Of a stretch of DNA of 64,000 nt, positions 17,911-26,744 are shown one piece after another. The notes beneath the pieces are model-generated. The model worked only from the letters and a program-made list of their open reading frames with translations. It searched no databases and was not told the DNA's origin. The stretch is from assembly GCF_028867935.1 (NCBI RefSeq), contig NZ_JAPQNS010000003.1, positions 186,001 to 250,000 on the forward strand, read 5' to 3'. The DNA is from Flavobacterium sp. SUN052. GTDB taxonomy: Bacteria; Bacteroidota; Bacteroidia; Flavobacteriales; Flavobacteriaceae. How positions within the stretch are numbered: the stretch's first letter is position 1; each line of letters starts with the position of its first letter. Both the position numbers and the translations under genes were made by a program.

Positions 17911-20394
17911 TTATAGATTTCCCTTGGTTTTGATCCTTCCTGCGTCGACCCCGGTTTCGCGCTCGCGGGCGGCTTTTATTTCGTTGCTGCCGAATCGGTA
18001 GCTGAACCGAATACTTACCCGGCGACTCTCCCATTTGCGGTCAATGGTAAATTGCTGGGGTTGGTCTGTTGCTGTAGTTCCGCTGAAGTTTGCCGATTGC
18101 CGCCAGCGCATGGTGTTTAAAACATCATCGATGCCAACGGTGATTTTGCCGCGCTCCTGAAGCACTGTTTTCTGCACGCTCAGATTTAAAGCACCCAGTC
18201 CGCCGATGCGATAGACGGTTTGGGTAGTGGGAGCGCTCCAAAAACCCGATGCTTGCGCCGACCATAGTTTTGAGAGCTTAAATGACTGTTGCATATAGCC
18301 ATCGAAGGCAAATGCCCGCTGATTGAACGGCTCTGTGGGCGAGAAACTTCCCCGGAAGCTGTTCCAGGTACCACCAGCGTAGGCGTACATATTCCACCAC
18401 TTTGTGAACTGGTAGGGCGTGCTGACCGATATATTCAGTGCATCGACCTTGCCCACGTTGGCTACCGTTTGATAGGCAGTGAGACCCTCCTGGCGTATTA
18501 CGTCAGTCGAAAAATCGTTGGTGTGGCTATAGGATACCTTCACGGTTGTTGCCCATTTGTAAGTGTAGCTCAACTCAGCATTCTGGGTGTAGTTAGGTCG
18601 CAGATACGGATTGCCACGCTGGCTGGTATAGGGGTCAATCTGATAAACAAATGGGTTCAAATCCTGGTAGTTGGGACGCCCAATCCGCCGACCGTAGTTC
18701 AGGGATAACTGGCTATTGTCAGTTGGCTTATACTGTACGAAGGCCGTTGGAAACAAATTCAGGTAATTTCTGTCTGGACTAATAATGGTACGATTTAGCA
18801 AATCCGTTGAGCGACCGTAAACGTTGGAGTTCTCGGCCCGAAGGCCAGCCTGCATGGCCCACTTTCCTGCCGACCGATTTAGCGATGCGTAAACCGCGCT
18901 TACAATCTCGCGATAAGTGAACCGGTTGGTGCGGTTCACATCAGCTTGCTCGGGTAAGCCAATAAAGGCTAACAGGTTGTTGTCGGTGGCTACATCGGTG
19001 TGTTTAAAACCCGTTTCGAACTTAACCGACCCATTAGACGGATTTTTGGCTTTCCATTCTTTAACCAGATCACCTTTCAGCGTTACAATAGAAATGTCGG
19101 TGCTGGCATCGAAGCGATTGTGGCGGGTGAACAATGGTTGGCGATCAGCCCCGATGTAGTTGCTCGTAATGGTGTTGGGCGATGAATTGCTGAAGCGCGT
19201 CAGGTCGGCGTCGATATTTAGCTCCAGTCCCAGCGTATCGGCGTAACGGTAATTCAACGCTGCATTGATCCGACTGTTCTGGCTTGGATTATCCACCCGA
19301 TTCACAATGCTGGAATCTACCCGGTTTTGGCTATTAACAATATTCGTAGTTGTGTATGTACCGAACCGATTTGCGCTATTGTTACCCGACACAATCAGGC
19401 CAATTGTCTGGCGCGAGTCTATGAAGTAGTCGGCTCCAGCTTTGTAAACAATGGCCCGTGTCCCATCGGAATCATGACCGCGCTGAAGAAATTGAGAGCC
19501 AGACCTCACCCCCTGCCCCTCTCCTAAAACAGGAGAGGGGAGAACGATTCGATTAAGCAACACATTGGTGATCTGATAATTATCGCTGCCGGATACATTA
19601 TCGAAGAGATTCAGCCGTTTGGCCCGGTAATTTAAATCAAGGGCAGCGTTAGCGCGGTAGTGGTCGCTTTGGCCGTAACCACCCGATGCGTTCCCGTTCA
19701 GGCCCAAGCTTTTGTCGCGCCGAAACTTGATGTTGATAATACCTGCCCCGCCCTGTGCATCGTAGCGAGACGAAGGATTCGTAATCAATTCAACGGTAGC
19801 GATGTTGCTGGCGGGCGTGGCCCGGAGTAGGTTGGCTAGATCAGCGGCCGAAAGGTTGGTTGGCTTTCCGTCGATGAATACGTTGGCGCCTTGCTTGCCC
19901 GCCATGCGGACATTATCGTTAGGGTCAATAACTACGCCGGGCGCCTGCTGTAAGAGTTCATAAGCCGTTTTGCCCTGAGCAGTTGCATCGGCGGCTACGT
20001 TCAATACCGTTTTGTCGATCTGTTGCTCAATGTATTGCTTCTGAGCCCGAACCGTTACCGTGGCTAAGGTCTGGTTATCCTGACGAAGTAATAGCGGCTC
20101 AAGCGTTAGTGATTCACCCGCCCGGAGGGTTACTACTGGACTGCTAGCGTTGATCATGCCCACGAGTGACGCCTGAACCCGATAAGCTCCCGCGCTTACA
20201 TTCTTGAACGTATAACGACCGTCTACGTCCGAAACGGTACCTGCTACAAACGACGAATCTGTAGAACGGAAAAGTTTTAACGCGGCAAAGGATGCCGGTT
20301 GGTTGTTGGCATCACGTACCGTGCCCGACAGGGTTTGAGCCAGCGTTGGCAGGGTGATGATTAACAGGAAAGCGAGGTAGACAAGGCGAGCCAT
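17911..20394 (-). CDS. Outer-membrane beta-barrel receptor (TonB-dependent receptor-like)
   Basis: The 827-residue protein has a signal peptide, a carboxypeptidase-regulatory-like domain (SGTVRDANNQPASFA to about residue 105), and a plug domain with AYELLQQAPGVVIDPNDNV and IELITNPSSRYDAQGGAGIINI. A long barrel follows that ends in an aromatic strand region (RRVSIRFSYRFG). This is the OMP_b-brl_3 subgroup of receptors without a partner SusD. It likely imports a ligand or assembles at the outer membrane. An in-frame insertion of a palindromic repeat lies at about residues 283-300. A 44-bp double-dyad site sits 68 bases upstream of the start. Confidence 0.88.
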   Translation of the reverse strand: MARLVYLAFLLIITLPTLAQTLSGTVRDANNQPASFAALKLFRSTDSSFVAGTVSDVDGRYTFKNVSAGAYRVQASLVGMINASSPVVTLRAGESLTLEPLLLRQDNQTLATVTVRAQKQYIEQQIDKTVLNVAADATAQGKTAYELLQQAPGVVIDPNDNVRMAGKQGANVFIDGKPTNLSAADLANLLRATPASNIATVELITNPSSRYDAQGGAGIINIKFRRDKSLGLNGNASGGYGQSDHYRANAALDLNYRAKRLNLFDNVSGSDNYQITNVLLNRIVLPSPVLGEGQGVRSGSQFLQRGHDSDGTRAIVYKAGADYFIDSRQTIGLIVSGNNSANRFGTYTTTNIVNSQNRVDSSIVNRVDNPSQNSRINAALNYRYADTLGLELNIDADLTRFSNSSPNTITSNYIGADRQPLFTRHNRFDASTDISIVTLKGDLVKEWKAKNPSNGSVKFETGFKHTDVATDNNLLAFIGLPEQADVNRTNRFTYREIVSAVYASLNRSAGKWAMQAGLRAENSNVYGRSTDLLNRTIISPDRNYLNLFPTAFVQYKPTDNSQLSLNYGRRIGRPNYQDLNPFVYQIDPYTSQRGNPYLRPNYTQNAELSYTYKWATTVKVSYSHTNDFSTDVIRQEGLTAYQTVANVGKVDALNISVSTPYQFTKWWNMYAYAGGTWNSFRGSFSPTEPFNQRAFAFDGYMQQSFKLSKLWSAQASGFWSAPTTQTVYRIGGLGALNLSVQKTVLQERGKITVGIDDVLNTMRWRQSANFSGTTATDQPQQFTIDRKWESRRVSIRFSYRFGSNEIKAARERETGVDAGRIKTKGNL
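19505..19545. repeat. REP-like palindrome inside the receptor gene
   Basis: CCCCTCTCCT at 19516-19525 and AGGAGAGGGG at 19531-19540 form a perfect 10-bp stem with a 5-base loop, preceded by CTCACCCCCTG. This repeat type is normally intergenic. Here it is translated in frame as LPSPVLGEGQGVRSG between beta strands of the barrel. Confidence 0.8.
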
Positions 20395-20462
20395 AATCAG
20401 AGTGCCCGGTTAGGGCGTTTGCGATTGATGGCTCAAAGGTGGTGGCTAAGGCCCCCTCGTAT

Positions 20463-20506
20463 CGACTCAGTATTAATTTGAGACGGCTCAGGTTATGATT
20501 TGAGCC
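20463..20506 (-). promoter_or_regulatory. Tandem double-dyad operator candidate, copy B
   Basis: This 44-base block has the same arrangement of GGCTCA, TGAG, CTCAA and TGAGTCG at the same positions as the block at 16006-16049. It lies 68 bases upstream of the receptor start codon at 20394. Confidence 0.6.
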
Positions 20507-20515
20507 GGAAACGCC

Positions 20516-22756
20516 CTATTTCCACAGCACAACCTTTTGAATTCTGGCCGGTTTGTCAGGAGTAATCAGGCGAACGAGGTAGGTACCATCGGTTAAGTTG
20601 CCGAGATCGAGAGTCGTCTCGTTATGCGCCCGAACCCAGATACCGTCCTGCACTACCTGCCCATTCAGGTTCACTACCTCTGCCTTACCGTCGTAAGGTG
20701 GCCGAATGGTTACGAAGCGGTCGGTAGGGTTTGGGTAGGCCCAGGGAGCAATAGATTCGTCGGGTTCGGTGGCTGTAATAATTACTTTTTCGGAGTCATT
20801 TTTCAGGAACCGCAACCCACCCGCAATGGTACCCACCACAAGATCGGGAAGTTGATCACCGTCGAGGTCGGCTACGGAGACAAGCACATTCGTGCCGGGG
20901 TTAACCACACTTTTGAGGGAGTCGAGTAGCACCGACGGCTGATCAGGCTTGTCGGGGAAGCGATAGAGCAGGAGCTTTCCGTCGGCCAGGCCAACAACCA
21001 GTTCGGGGCGTTGGTCGCCATTAAGGTCGGCTACGGCCAGCGAACGGGACCGAGTTATATTGTCGCCCTTAAATCCACCAAAGGTGGAGGTTTGCAGGGT
21101 AAATGTTGGGTTGCCGTTGGTGCCCGTATTCCGAAAATAATCAATCGAGCCAATCTGTTTCCCAACCAAAACATCGATTAGGCCGTCTTTATCCACATCA
21201 ACAAAAGTGGGTAGCTCACCGGCACCAAAATCGCCGGGTAGTGTAATCGTCCGGCTATCAGCAGCGTTGAACTTGGCAGCTGATCCACGAGCGGCCTGGT
21301 TATAAAATACCCGAATCTGAACGGCGCGGCCTGTTTGGGCCGTCAGGACCAGATCGGGCGATTGGTTTCCGTCCATATCTACAAGTTGCGGCAGCGTGTA
21401 AGTCACCGTCAGCGATTGGGCAAGGCCCAGATAATCGGTAGTGATGAGGTCAAAAACCGGGTCGTCGGCGGTTCCTTTGTTTTCAAAGTACCACAACCCA
21501 GCACGGGTACCTTTGTCAGTTAGGGTGCCGGCATGACCCACAAGCATATCGGCATCACCGTCGCCATCCATATCGGCCAGAGTTGGGGCGGCATTCTCTC
21601 CGAGGTCGATCATGCCGTCCTGCAAAAAGTTTTTCTGCATCAACTGGTAGTCGGGTGCCGCGTTTGTACCGGCATTACGGTAAAACCAATTCGAAGCCCG
21701 AAAATCAGTCAGCCCCCCGTCGTTGGCCGAATTATTTGTCGACGCCACCAAATCGCGTTGTCCGTCGCCATCGAAGTCTTCGACAAACATGGATGGGAAC
21801 GAAGGGAAATTGATCGGGTTGATCGCTGGGAAGTCGGCATCGAACGATACAAAATTAGCGTTGGCGTCATTGGTGCCCGCATTACGAACGCGGGTAGCGT
21901 TCAGACAGCCGACGTGACCCAATAAAATGTCTTTTTTGTTGTCGCCGTCGGTGTCGGTAATGGTCAACGTTATGCCCGAGTGGGCGGGCCGAGCCTGTCC
22001 GGTGGCGGCTGTTGGCGTCGCTATCCGACCTCCGCTCTGACAATTAATTCCGAACGTAAAGTCTTGGCAATCGTTGATAAAGAAATTGCCCCAGCAATCA
22101 CCGTTACGCTTGAAATCGAGGCCGGGTGCGGTAGTGGCTCCTGGGTTTTTGTCGCGGCTTAGGTTTTGGTAATAAATAGGGTTTCGGCCAAATACTTCGG
22201 CTGCTACAATATCAATGTCGCCATCGTTGTCGAGATCGGTGATGGCAGGTAAATCAACCGGTCCGGCGTAGAGCGGCTGGCGACCACTGAAACCTTCGAC
22301 TTGTAGCGGATCGGCAATGAGTTGAAAACTAACCTTTCCGGTTGTCGAGGTATTTCTGTACACCCGCATGCCGGCTGGCCCTGCCGTAAAAATATCCCGC
22401 TTGCCATCGGCGTCGTAATCAACCATTAACAGCCAGTTATACGTTGCCGGAAAAGCCGCTTCGTAGCTGGGATCGTAGCGGTAGCTGCCATTGGTTTGGG
22501 CTAGGAACGTGCTGATTTTCGACGATGTCCGGTCAAAAACGACTAAATCCTCGCGGTTGTCGTCGTTAAGACGTACCATCGAAAACTGACAGGCGTTGAG
22601 TCCACCAGCAAATGCGTTGGGTAGTGTTTTACCCGAAACCATAGCCGATGGTCGTTGCTCGTACCGAAACGAATATCTTTGCGCCAGCGAAAGCAGCGGC
22701 AGCAGACAAAGTAAAGTCGTAAGTCTAAGATTCAATGTCAAAAGTCGTAAGTCCAC
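20516..22756 (-). CDS. FG-GAP/VCBS repeat protein with T9SS sorting domain
   Basis: The 746-residue protein has a hydrophobic signal (LCLLPLLSLAQ) and many FG-GAP-type calcium-loop units with D-x-D-x-D-G patterns (LVDYDADGKRD, DLDNDGDID, DMDGDGDAD, DVDKDGLID, DLNGDQRPE, DLDGDQLPD), predicted to fold as a beta propeller. The end is a type A T9SS sorting domain (AYPNPTDRFVTI, LDLGNLTDGTYLVRL, KVVLWK), so it should be secreted through the outer membrane and anchored on the cell surface. The start is a GTG within a short direct repeat; no ATG exists near the signal peptide. Confidence 0.88.
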   Translation of the reverse strand: MDLRLLTLNLRLTTLLCLLPLLSLAQRYSFRYEQRPSAMVSGKTLPNAFAGGLNACQFSMVRLNDDNREDLVVFDRTSSKISTFLAQTNGSYRYDPSYEAAFPATYNWLLMVDYDADGKRDIFTAGPAGMRVYRNTSTTGKVSFQLIADPLQVEGFSGRQPLYAGPVDLPAITDLDNDGDIDIVAAEVFGRNPIYYQNLSRDKNPGATTAPGLDFKRNGDCWGNFFINDCQDFTFGINCQSGGRIATPTAATGQARPAHSGITLTITDTDGDNKKDILLGHVGCLNATRVRNAGTNDANANFVSFDADFPAINPINFPSFPSMFVEDFDGDGQRDLVASTNNSANDGGLTDFRASNWFYRNAGTNAAPDYQLMQKNFLQDGMIDLGENAAPTLADMDGDGDADMLVGHAGTLTDKGTRAGLWYFENKGTADDPVFDLITTDYLGLAQSLTVTYTLPQLVDMDGNQSPDLVLTAQTGRAVQIRVFYNQAARGSAAKFNAADSRTITLPGDFGAGELPTFVDVDKDGLIDVLVGKQIGSIDYFRNTGTNGNPTFTLQTSTFGGFKGDNITRSRSLAVADLNGDQRPELVVGLADGKLLLYRFPDKPDQPSVLLDSLKSVVNPGTNVLVSVADLDGDQLPDLVVGTIAGGLRFLKNDSEKVIITATEPDESIAPWAYPNPTDRFVTIRPPYDGKAEVVNLNGQVVQDGIWVRAHNETTLDLGNLTDGTYLVRLITPDKPARIQKVVLWK
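22713..22753. repeat. Direct repeat of AAAGTCGTAAGTC
   Basis: Copies at 22713-22725 and 22741-22753 are separated by 15 bases. They overlap the start and the first codons of the FG-GAP gene and encode its N-terminal residues DLRLLTLNLRLTTL. Confidence 0.7.
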
Positions 22757-22793
22757 TATCTAACGTGCAACGACCCTGAATTAATCTACAACC

Positions 22794-24083
22794 ATGATAG
22801 CAATACCCTACTTGTACGAAAAATTTCTGGAATGTTCCGGTGTCTCAACCGATACACGTCAGATCACACCTGATTGTTTGTTTGTAGCCCTCAAAGGTCC
22901 ATCTTTCGATGCGAACCAATTTGCCCTTGAAGCGCTGGCAAAAGGTGCCCGTTATGTTATAGTCGATGACCCGGCAGTAGCTCATCAGGATGGACGTTGC
23001 CTATTAGTTGCCGATGGGCTGACAGCTTTGCAGGACCTCGCCCGGCATCACCGCCAGACCCTGAAAATTCCAGTTGTTGGTCTCACAGGGTCGAATGGAA
23101 AAACGACAACGAAGGAGTTGATCGCCTGTGTACTGAGTAAAAACTATGCGATCTACGCCACGCGCGGCAATCTTAATAACCATATTGGCGTACCGCTAAC
23201 GGTATTGGCTCTCAACGAACAGCATGAGCTAGCCGTTGTTGAAATGGGGGCCAATCATCAGCAGGAAATTGCGCTTTTGTGCAGCATTTGTCAACCGACG
23301 CATGGTCTGATTACGAATGTTGGCAAGGCGCATCTGGAAGGTTTCGGCGGTATTGAAGGCGTACGAATCGGCAAAGGTGAATTATACGATTACCTAGCTA
23401 TATCAGGCGGAACCGTGTTTGTAAACACCAGCGACCCCGTTTTAATGGACATGTACCGAGAGCGAACAGGTTTTGGGCAGGCCGTTTTTTATCTGGACAA
23501 TAGCCTTCCCGAACTGATTCAGGAATCGCCTGTAGCTGTTTATCAGACTGCCGAAGGGCATCAAATTACAACGCACTTACCCGGCCGGTACAACTTTATG
23601 AATATGGCGGCTGCTTTGGCTATTGGTGAACATTTCGATGTTTCGACCGAAGAGGCCAATCATGCCATTGCTGATTACAATCCAACCAATAACCGCTCGC
23701 AGACGGTTGCCAAAGGCACCAACACGGTGTTGCTGGATGCCTATAACGCCAATCCCAGTTCAATGGCAGCAGCTCTGATGCAGTTTATGAAACAGCCTGC
23801 CAAACGCAAAATGGTGATTCTGGGCGATATGTATGAACTGGGCGACGAATCACCCTCAGAACATGCCGCTTTGGGTCAACTGATTGCTCAGGGTAAGTTC
23901 GATGTGGTGATTCTGGCCGGTAAAGACATGAAATTCGCCCTCGAAAGCTTGCCCCAAGCCTATTATTTCCCCGACAAGTTTTCCCTCCACAACTGGATTG
24001 CCGATAACCCAATGCAGGATACACACATCCTGATCAAAGGGTCGCGCGGAATGGGTCTTGAGTCGGTAGTGCCGTTTATTTGA
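22794..24083 (+). CDS. murF: UDP-N-acetylmuramoyl-tripeptide--D-alanyl-D-alanine ligase
   Basis: The 429-residue cytoplasmic ligase adds D-Ala-D-Ala to the peptidoglycan precursor. Visible are the N-terminal UDP-binding region with SGVSTDTRQITPDCLFVALKG, the P-loop VGLTGSNGKTTTKE, RGNLNNHIGVPLT, VEMGANHQQEI and TNVGKAHLEGFG, and the C-terminal DAYNANPSSM and ILGDMYELG. These are hallmark MurF motifs. The gene stands alone, divergent from the FG-GAP gene by 37 bases and followed by a hairpin repeat. Confidence 0.96.
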   Translation: MIAIPYLYEKFLECSGVSTDTRQITPDCLFVALKGPSFDANQFALEALAKGARYVIVDDPAVAHQDGRCLLVADGLTALQDLARHHRQTLKIPVVGLTGSNGKTTTKELIACVLSKNYAIYATRGNLNNHIGVPLTVLALNEQHELAVVEMGANHQQEIALLCSICQPTHGLITNVGKAHLEGFGGIEGVRIGKGELYDYLAISGGTVFVNTSDPVLMDMYRERTGFGQAVFYLDNSLPELIQESPVAVYQTAEGHQITTHLPGRYNFMNMAAALAIGEHFDVSTEEANHAIADYNPTNNRSQTVAKGTNTVLLDAYNANPSSMAAALMQFMKQPAKRKMVILGDMYELGDESPSEHAALGQLIAQGKFDVVILAGKDMKFALESLPQAYYFPDKFSLHNWIADNPMQDTHILIKGSRGMGLESVVPFI

Positions 24084-24084
24084 A

Positions 24085-24170
24085 TGAGATGACATCTTGT
24101 TTAGAAAGATGTCATCTCTAGTTAAAGTGCCAGTTAGAGATAACGTCTTTCTAAACAAGATGTCATCTCT
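24085..24170. repeat. Inverted repeat with nested hairpin
   Basis: The arms at 24085-24122 and 24132-24170 are near-perfect reverse complements with a few mismatches around a loop of about 10 bases. The left arm is itself a hairpin: GAGATGACATCTT pairs with AAGATGTCATCTC. It fills the space between the convergent ends of murF and the 24172 gene. Degenerate relatives appear near 29975-30050 and 52943-52995. Confidence 0.75.
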
Positions 24171-24171
24171 G

Positions 24172-25272
24172 CTATTGCTTCATCACCTTACGGCTTACAA
24201 CTCGCCCGTTCGCGTCAGCTTTCAGAACGTACAATCCTGAGGGCAGATTTTCGACCCGAAGAATAAGCTCGTGGTCTGTGCTGGAATGCAATAAGGCTTT
24301 GTCCGCCACAACGCGCCCCGACAGATCGAGCAATTGAAATTGAACCGTGGTAGGCTTGTTCGATCGGAAATGGGCGACCAGCTGACTTTGTACCGGGTTG
24401 GGCGAAATGGTGAATACAAACTCCGATTCTGGACCAGTTTCAAGGCCGGTTATCAGGGCAGGGGTTTCGGCAGCAGGTTCGTATGGTGGAATGGGTGGGG
24501 TAAATCCGCCTTTATCCTGCACTACGATAGCCATTTCGAGGTACGATTCACCAATCTGGACCCCGTTGCGCCACTCCCGGATCAGTATCGTTGCTGAATA
24601 TTGCCCCAGGTTAGTTGGGGCATCCCAAACCAGTTCGCCAGAACGGGAGTTTAATTTATACGTTCCCAGTTTGGAAACATCGTTTGGGAAAACATATTGA
24701 CTAACCGAAATTGGCGCAGCACACGTGTTTGATGATACGCTTGTGAGTGGTTTAACGAGTGCGTAAGAAAGACTATCTCCATCGGCATCAGTTGCTTGAA
24801 AGTTGATAGTGCTACGCTGATTGACCCCAATCCGAAGGAGCGGGGAGGAATTAAAGATGGGTGTGGTATTTCGGAGCGCTCCGATGGTCTGAATGGTCGT
24901 TGATAGCGAAAAGGTGCTTTCGTTTGCCCGGCTCAAATTGACCATTGGCGTTCGATTTGCCAATGACATTGTAATCTGAAACACACCCGGCCCGTTGTAG
25001 GTATGCGTAAATTGGTAAATATTGATTGACATAGTCGAATCGATTGCTCTCCGCGACGTGCGTGGAATTGTTAAGGTAGTACCATCTCCCAAGCAGACGG
25101 GAATACTGCTGGTTGCATCGGCGCCGGGTCCGCCACTCATAAATAGCATGACCGTAATTTCGTAGTTGTTACCGCTAATGTTTTTGGCCTGGATCTGACC
25201 ACCGAGCAAATGCGAAGCCCACGCAGGTGCGGCCAGCAGGCACAGCAGCGCGAGGAGTAAAAAGGATTTCAT
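24172..25272 (-). CDS. T9SS-exported surface protein with HLLGG N-terminus
   Basis: The 366-residue protein has a signal peptide (LLALLCLLAAPAWA) followed directly by SHLLGGQIQAKNISGNNYEITV, a start typical of large gliding-associated T9SS cargo of Bacteroidota. A cadherin-like central unit has ATDADGDSLSYALV. The C-terminus is a type A sorting domain (SPNPVQSQLVAHF, LPSGLYVLKA, VSRKVMKQ). It should be surface exposed. Compared with gliding adhesins it is short, with a single repeat unit. Convergent with murF. Confidence 0.8.
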   Translation of the reverse strand: MKSFLLLALLCLLAAPAWASHLLGGQIQAKNISGNNYEITVMLFMSGGPGADATSSIPVCLGDGTTLTIPRTSRRAIDSTMSINIYQFTHTYNGPGVFQITMSLANRTPMVNLSRANESTFSLSTTIQTIGALRNTTPIFNSSPLLRIGVNQRSTINFQATDADGDSLSYALVKPLTSVSSNTCAAPISVSQYVFPNDVSKLGTYKLNSRSGELVWDAPTNLGQYSATILIREWRNGVQIGESYLEMAIVVQDKGGFTPPIPPYEPAAETPALITGLETGPESEFVFTISPNPVQSQLVAHFRSNKPTTVQFQLLDLSGRVVADKALLHSSTDHELILRVENLPSGLYVLKADANGRVVSRKVMKQ

Positions 25273-25372
25273 AAGAAAAGGAGGGGGTAAATGTGTGTGT
25301 CTGATATACCAACATAGAAACCCATACTTTTAGTATAGTTACACTTCATTTGTAATTTACGCTCTGATAATC

Positions 25373-26230
25373 ATGCTCTATACACTGGCACAGACAAGCT
25401 TATTCTCTCAAGTTAGCTTCCAGTATCTTCTTGTATCGCTGGTCGATCACGTATTAACCATTCGCTTAAATCGGCCCGAAAAGAAGAACGCGCTCAACAC
25501 CACCTTGCTCAATGAGCTAGCGTTTGCCTTAGACTATGCGCATTACACACCCGACGTTTGGCTCGTGGTTCTGGCGGCAGAAGGAAACGTGTTTTGTGCT
25601 GGAATGGATCTGAAGAATCTTTCGCGGTCCGACGGTTCGGAGGGAAATAGCAAAGAGCAGAATCACCAGATCGTCGCTGTGCCCGAGCCGTCGGGACCGG
25701 TGCGATTAGGAGAGTTGATGGCTGAACTGCATAAACCGTGCATCGGGCAGGTCCAGGGACCCGTTTTGGCGGGTGGGTTTCTGCTAATAGCCGGTTGTAC
25801 GCACGTCGTTGCGGTGGAGTCGGCTACGTTCAGTTTGCCAGAAGTAAAGCGGGGGCTGTTTCCGTTCCAGGTGATGGCGAGCTTACTGGAAATTATGCCC
25901 GCTCGCAACGTGATGGACTGGTGCCTGCGCGGCCGATCGGTTGATGCCTCTGAGGCTCAGGCTCTTGGCTTGGTAACTCAGGTTGTTTCATCCGACCAAT
26001 TGGAAGCTACGGTAGCAAAACTGGTTGATGAGCTAAAGCAGTTTTCGCCCACCGCTATGCAGTTTGGCCTTCGGGCTTACCAGCAATTAAAAAGCCTGCC
26101 TCGTGCGGAGTGGCAGGCCTTCTTACACGAACAATTTCAACAGATTCAGCAAACTCCCGACGCTAAGGAAGGCATGGCTGCCTTTCTGGAAAAACGAGAA
26201 CCGAAATGGGGAGGAACCAGTGAACAGTGA
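25373..26230 (+). CDS. Enoyl-CoA hydratase/isomerase family protein (crotonase)
   Basis: The 285-residue protein has the crotonase core: LNRPEKKNALN, the first oxyanion-hole segment FCAGMDLKNLS, the second segment GPVLAGGFLLIAG, and the catalytic-face helix LPEVKRGLFPFQV carrying a glutamate. The family covers enoyl-CoA and methylglutaconyl-CoA hydratases and isomerases; the exact acyl-CoA cannot be told. The first 25 residues are atypical, and the last codons (TSEQ) lie within a repeat that begins at 26217. No other CoA gene is adjacent, although a FadN-type enzyme lies 6 kb away. Confidence 0.85.
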   Translation: MLYTLAQTSLFSQVSFQYLLVSLVDHVLTIRLNRPEKKNALNTTLLNELAFALDYAHYTPDVWLVVLAAEGNVFCAGMDLKNLSRSDGSEGNSKEQNHQIVAVPEPSGPVRLGELMAELHKPCIGQVQGPVLAGGFLLIAGCTHVVAVESATFSLPEVKRGLFPFQVMASLLEIMPARNVMDWCLRGRSVDASEAQALGLVTQVVSSDQLEATVAKLVDELKQFSPTAMQFGLRAYQQLKSLPRAEWQAFLHEQFQQIQQTPDAKEGMAAFLEKREPKWGGTSEQ

Positions 26231-26302
26231 GCAGCCAACAGTAATCAGTCAACAAACATGGGCTGTTTTCCACTGGTCATTGTTCGTTGTTCACTGTTTA
26301 CT
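26217..26302. repeat. Imperfect inverted repeat made of CAGTGAACA-like units
   Basis: CCAGTGAACAGTGAGCAG at the left and a reverse-complementary block ending in GTTGTTCACTGTTTACT at the right flank a loop of about 15 bases. The left arm includes the stop codon of the crotonase gene, and the right end abuts the convergent NTF2-like gene. Confidence 0.55.
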
Positions 26303-26744
26303 CGCACTTTCGCCGTGTATCAATAACATTCTGAACTTTCCAGGCTCCATCAATGCGGACGAGCGTGAACGCGTTGGCCCCGCAATGGCTCTGTTTACCG
26401 TTATACCAGAACTGATAGGGAGTAAAAGCGGTTGCCAAATCACCGTCGATTTTAACGTCGTATGTGCCTAAGCGCTCGTCTAGCGAACCCGGCTTTGCTT
26501 TGCCGACAGAAGCAATAAACTTGCTGAAATCATCCTCCTTCACCGATACCTTTCCATCTTTATTGATTACTGTCTGGAGCTTGGCTCCGGTCATTAGTGA
26601 ACCCTTTACCAGGGTCGAATCAGCTTTGTTCATCCCACTGAAAAATTGGGTGATAGCGGCCCGGACAGCTGGTTCGTCGGCAGATGTCTGCGCGAAAAGG
26701 GGGGCAGCTACCAGCATCAGTAGAGAGAGGAGAAGGAGCTTCAT
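26298..26744 (-). CDS. Secreted NTF2-like (SnoaL/DUF4440 type) protein
   Basis: The 148-residue protein has a signal peptide (LLSLLMLVAAPLFAQ) and one cone-shaped NTF2-like domain: AVRAAITQFFSGMNKADSTLV at the start and TAFTPYQFWYNGKQSHCGANAFTLVRIDGAWKVQNVIDT at the end. Such periplasmic proteins bind small ligands or have unknown roles. Its ATG overlaps the last codons of the preceding PLDc_N-like gene, which shows that the two are co-translated. Confidence 0.8.
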   Translation of the reverse strand: MKLLLLSLLMLVAAPLFAQTSADEPAVRAAITQFFSGMNKADSTLVKGSLMTGAKLQTVINKDGKVSVKEDDFSKFIASVGKAKPGSLDERLGTYDVKIDGDLATAFTPYQFWYNGKQSHCGANAFTLVRIDGAWKVQNVIDTRRKCE

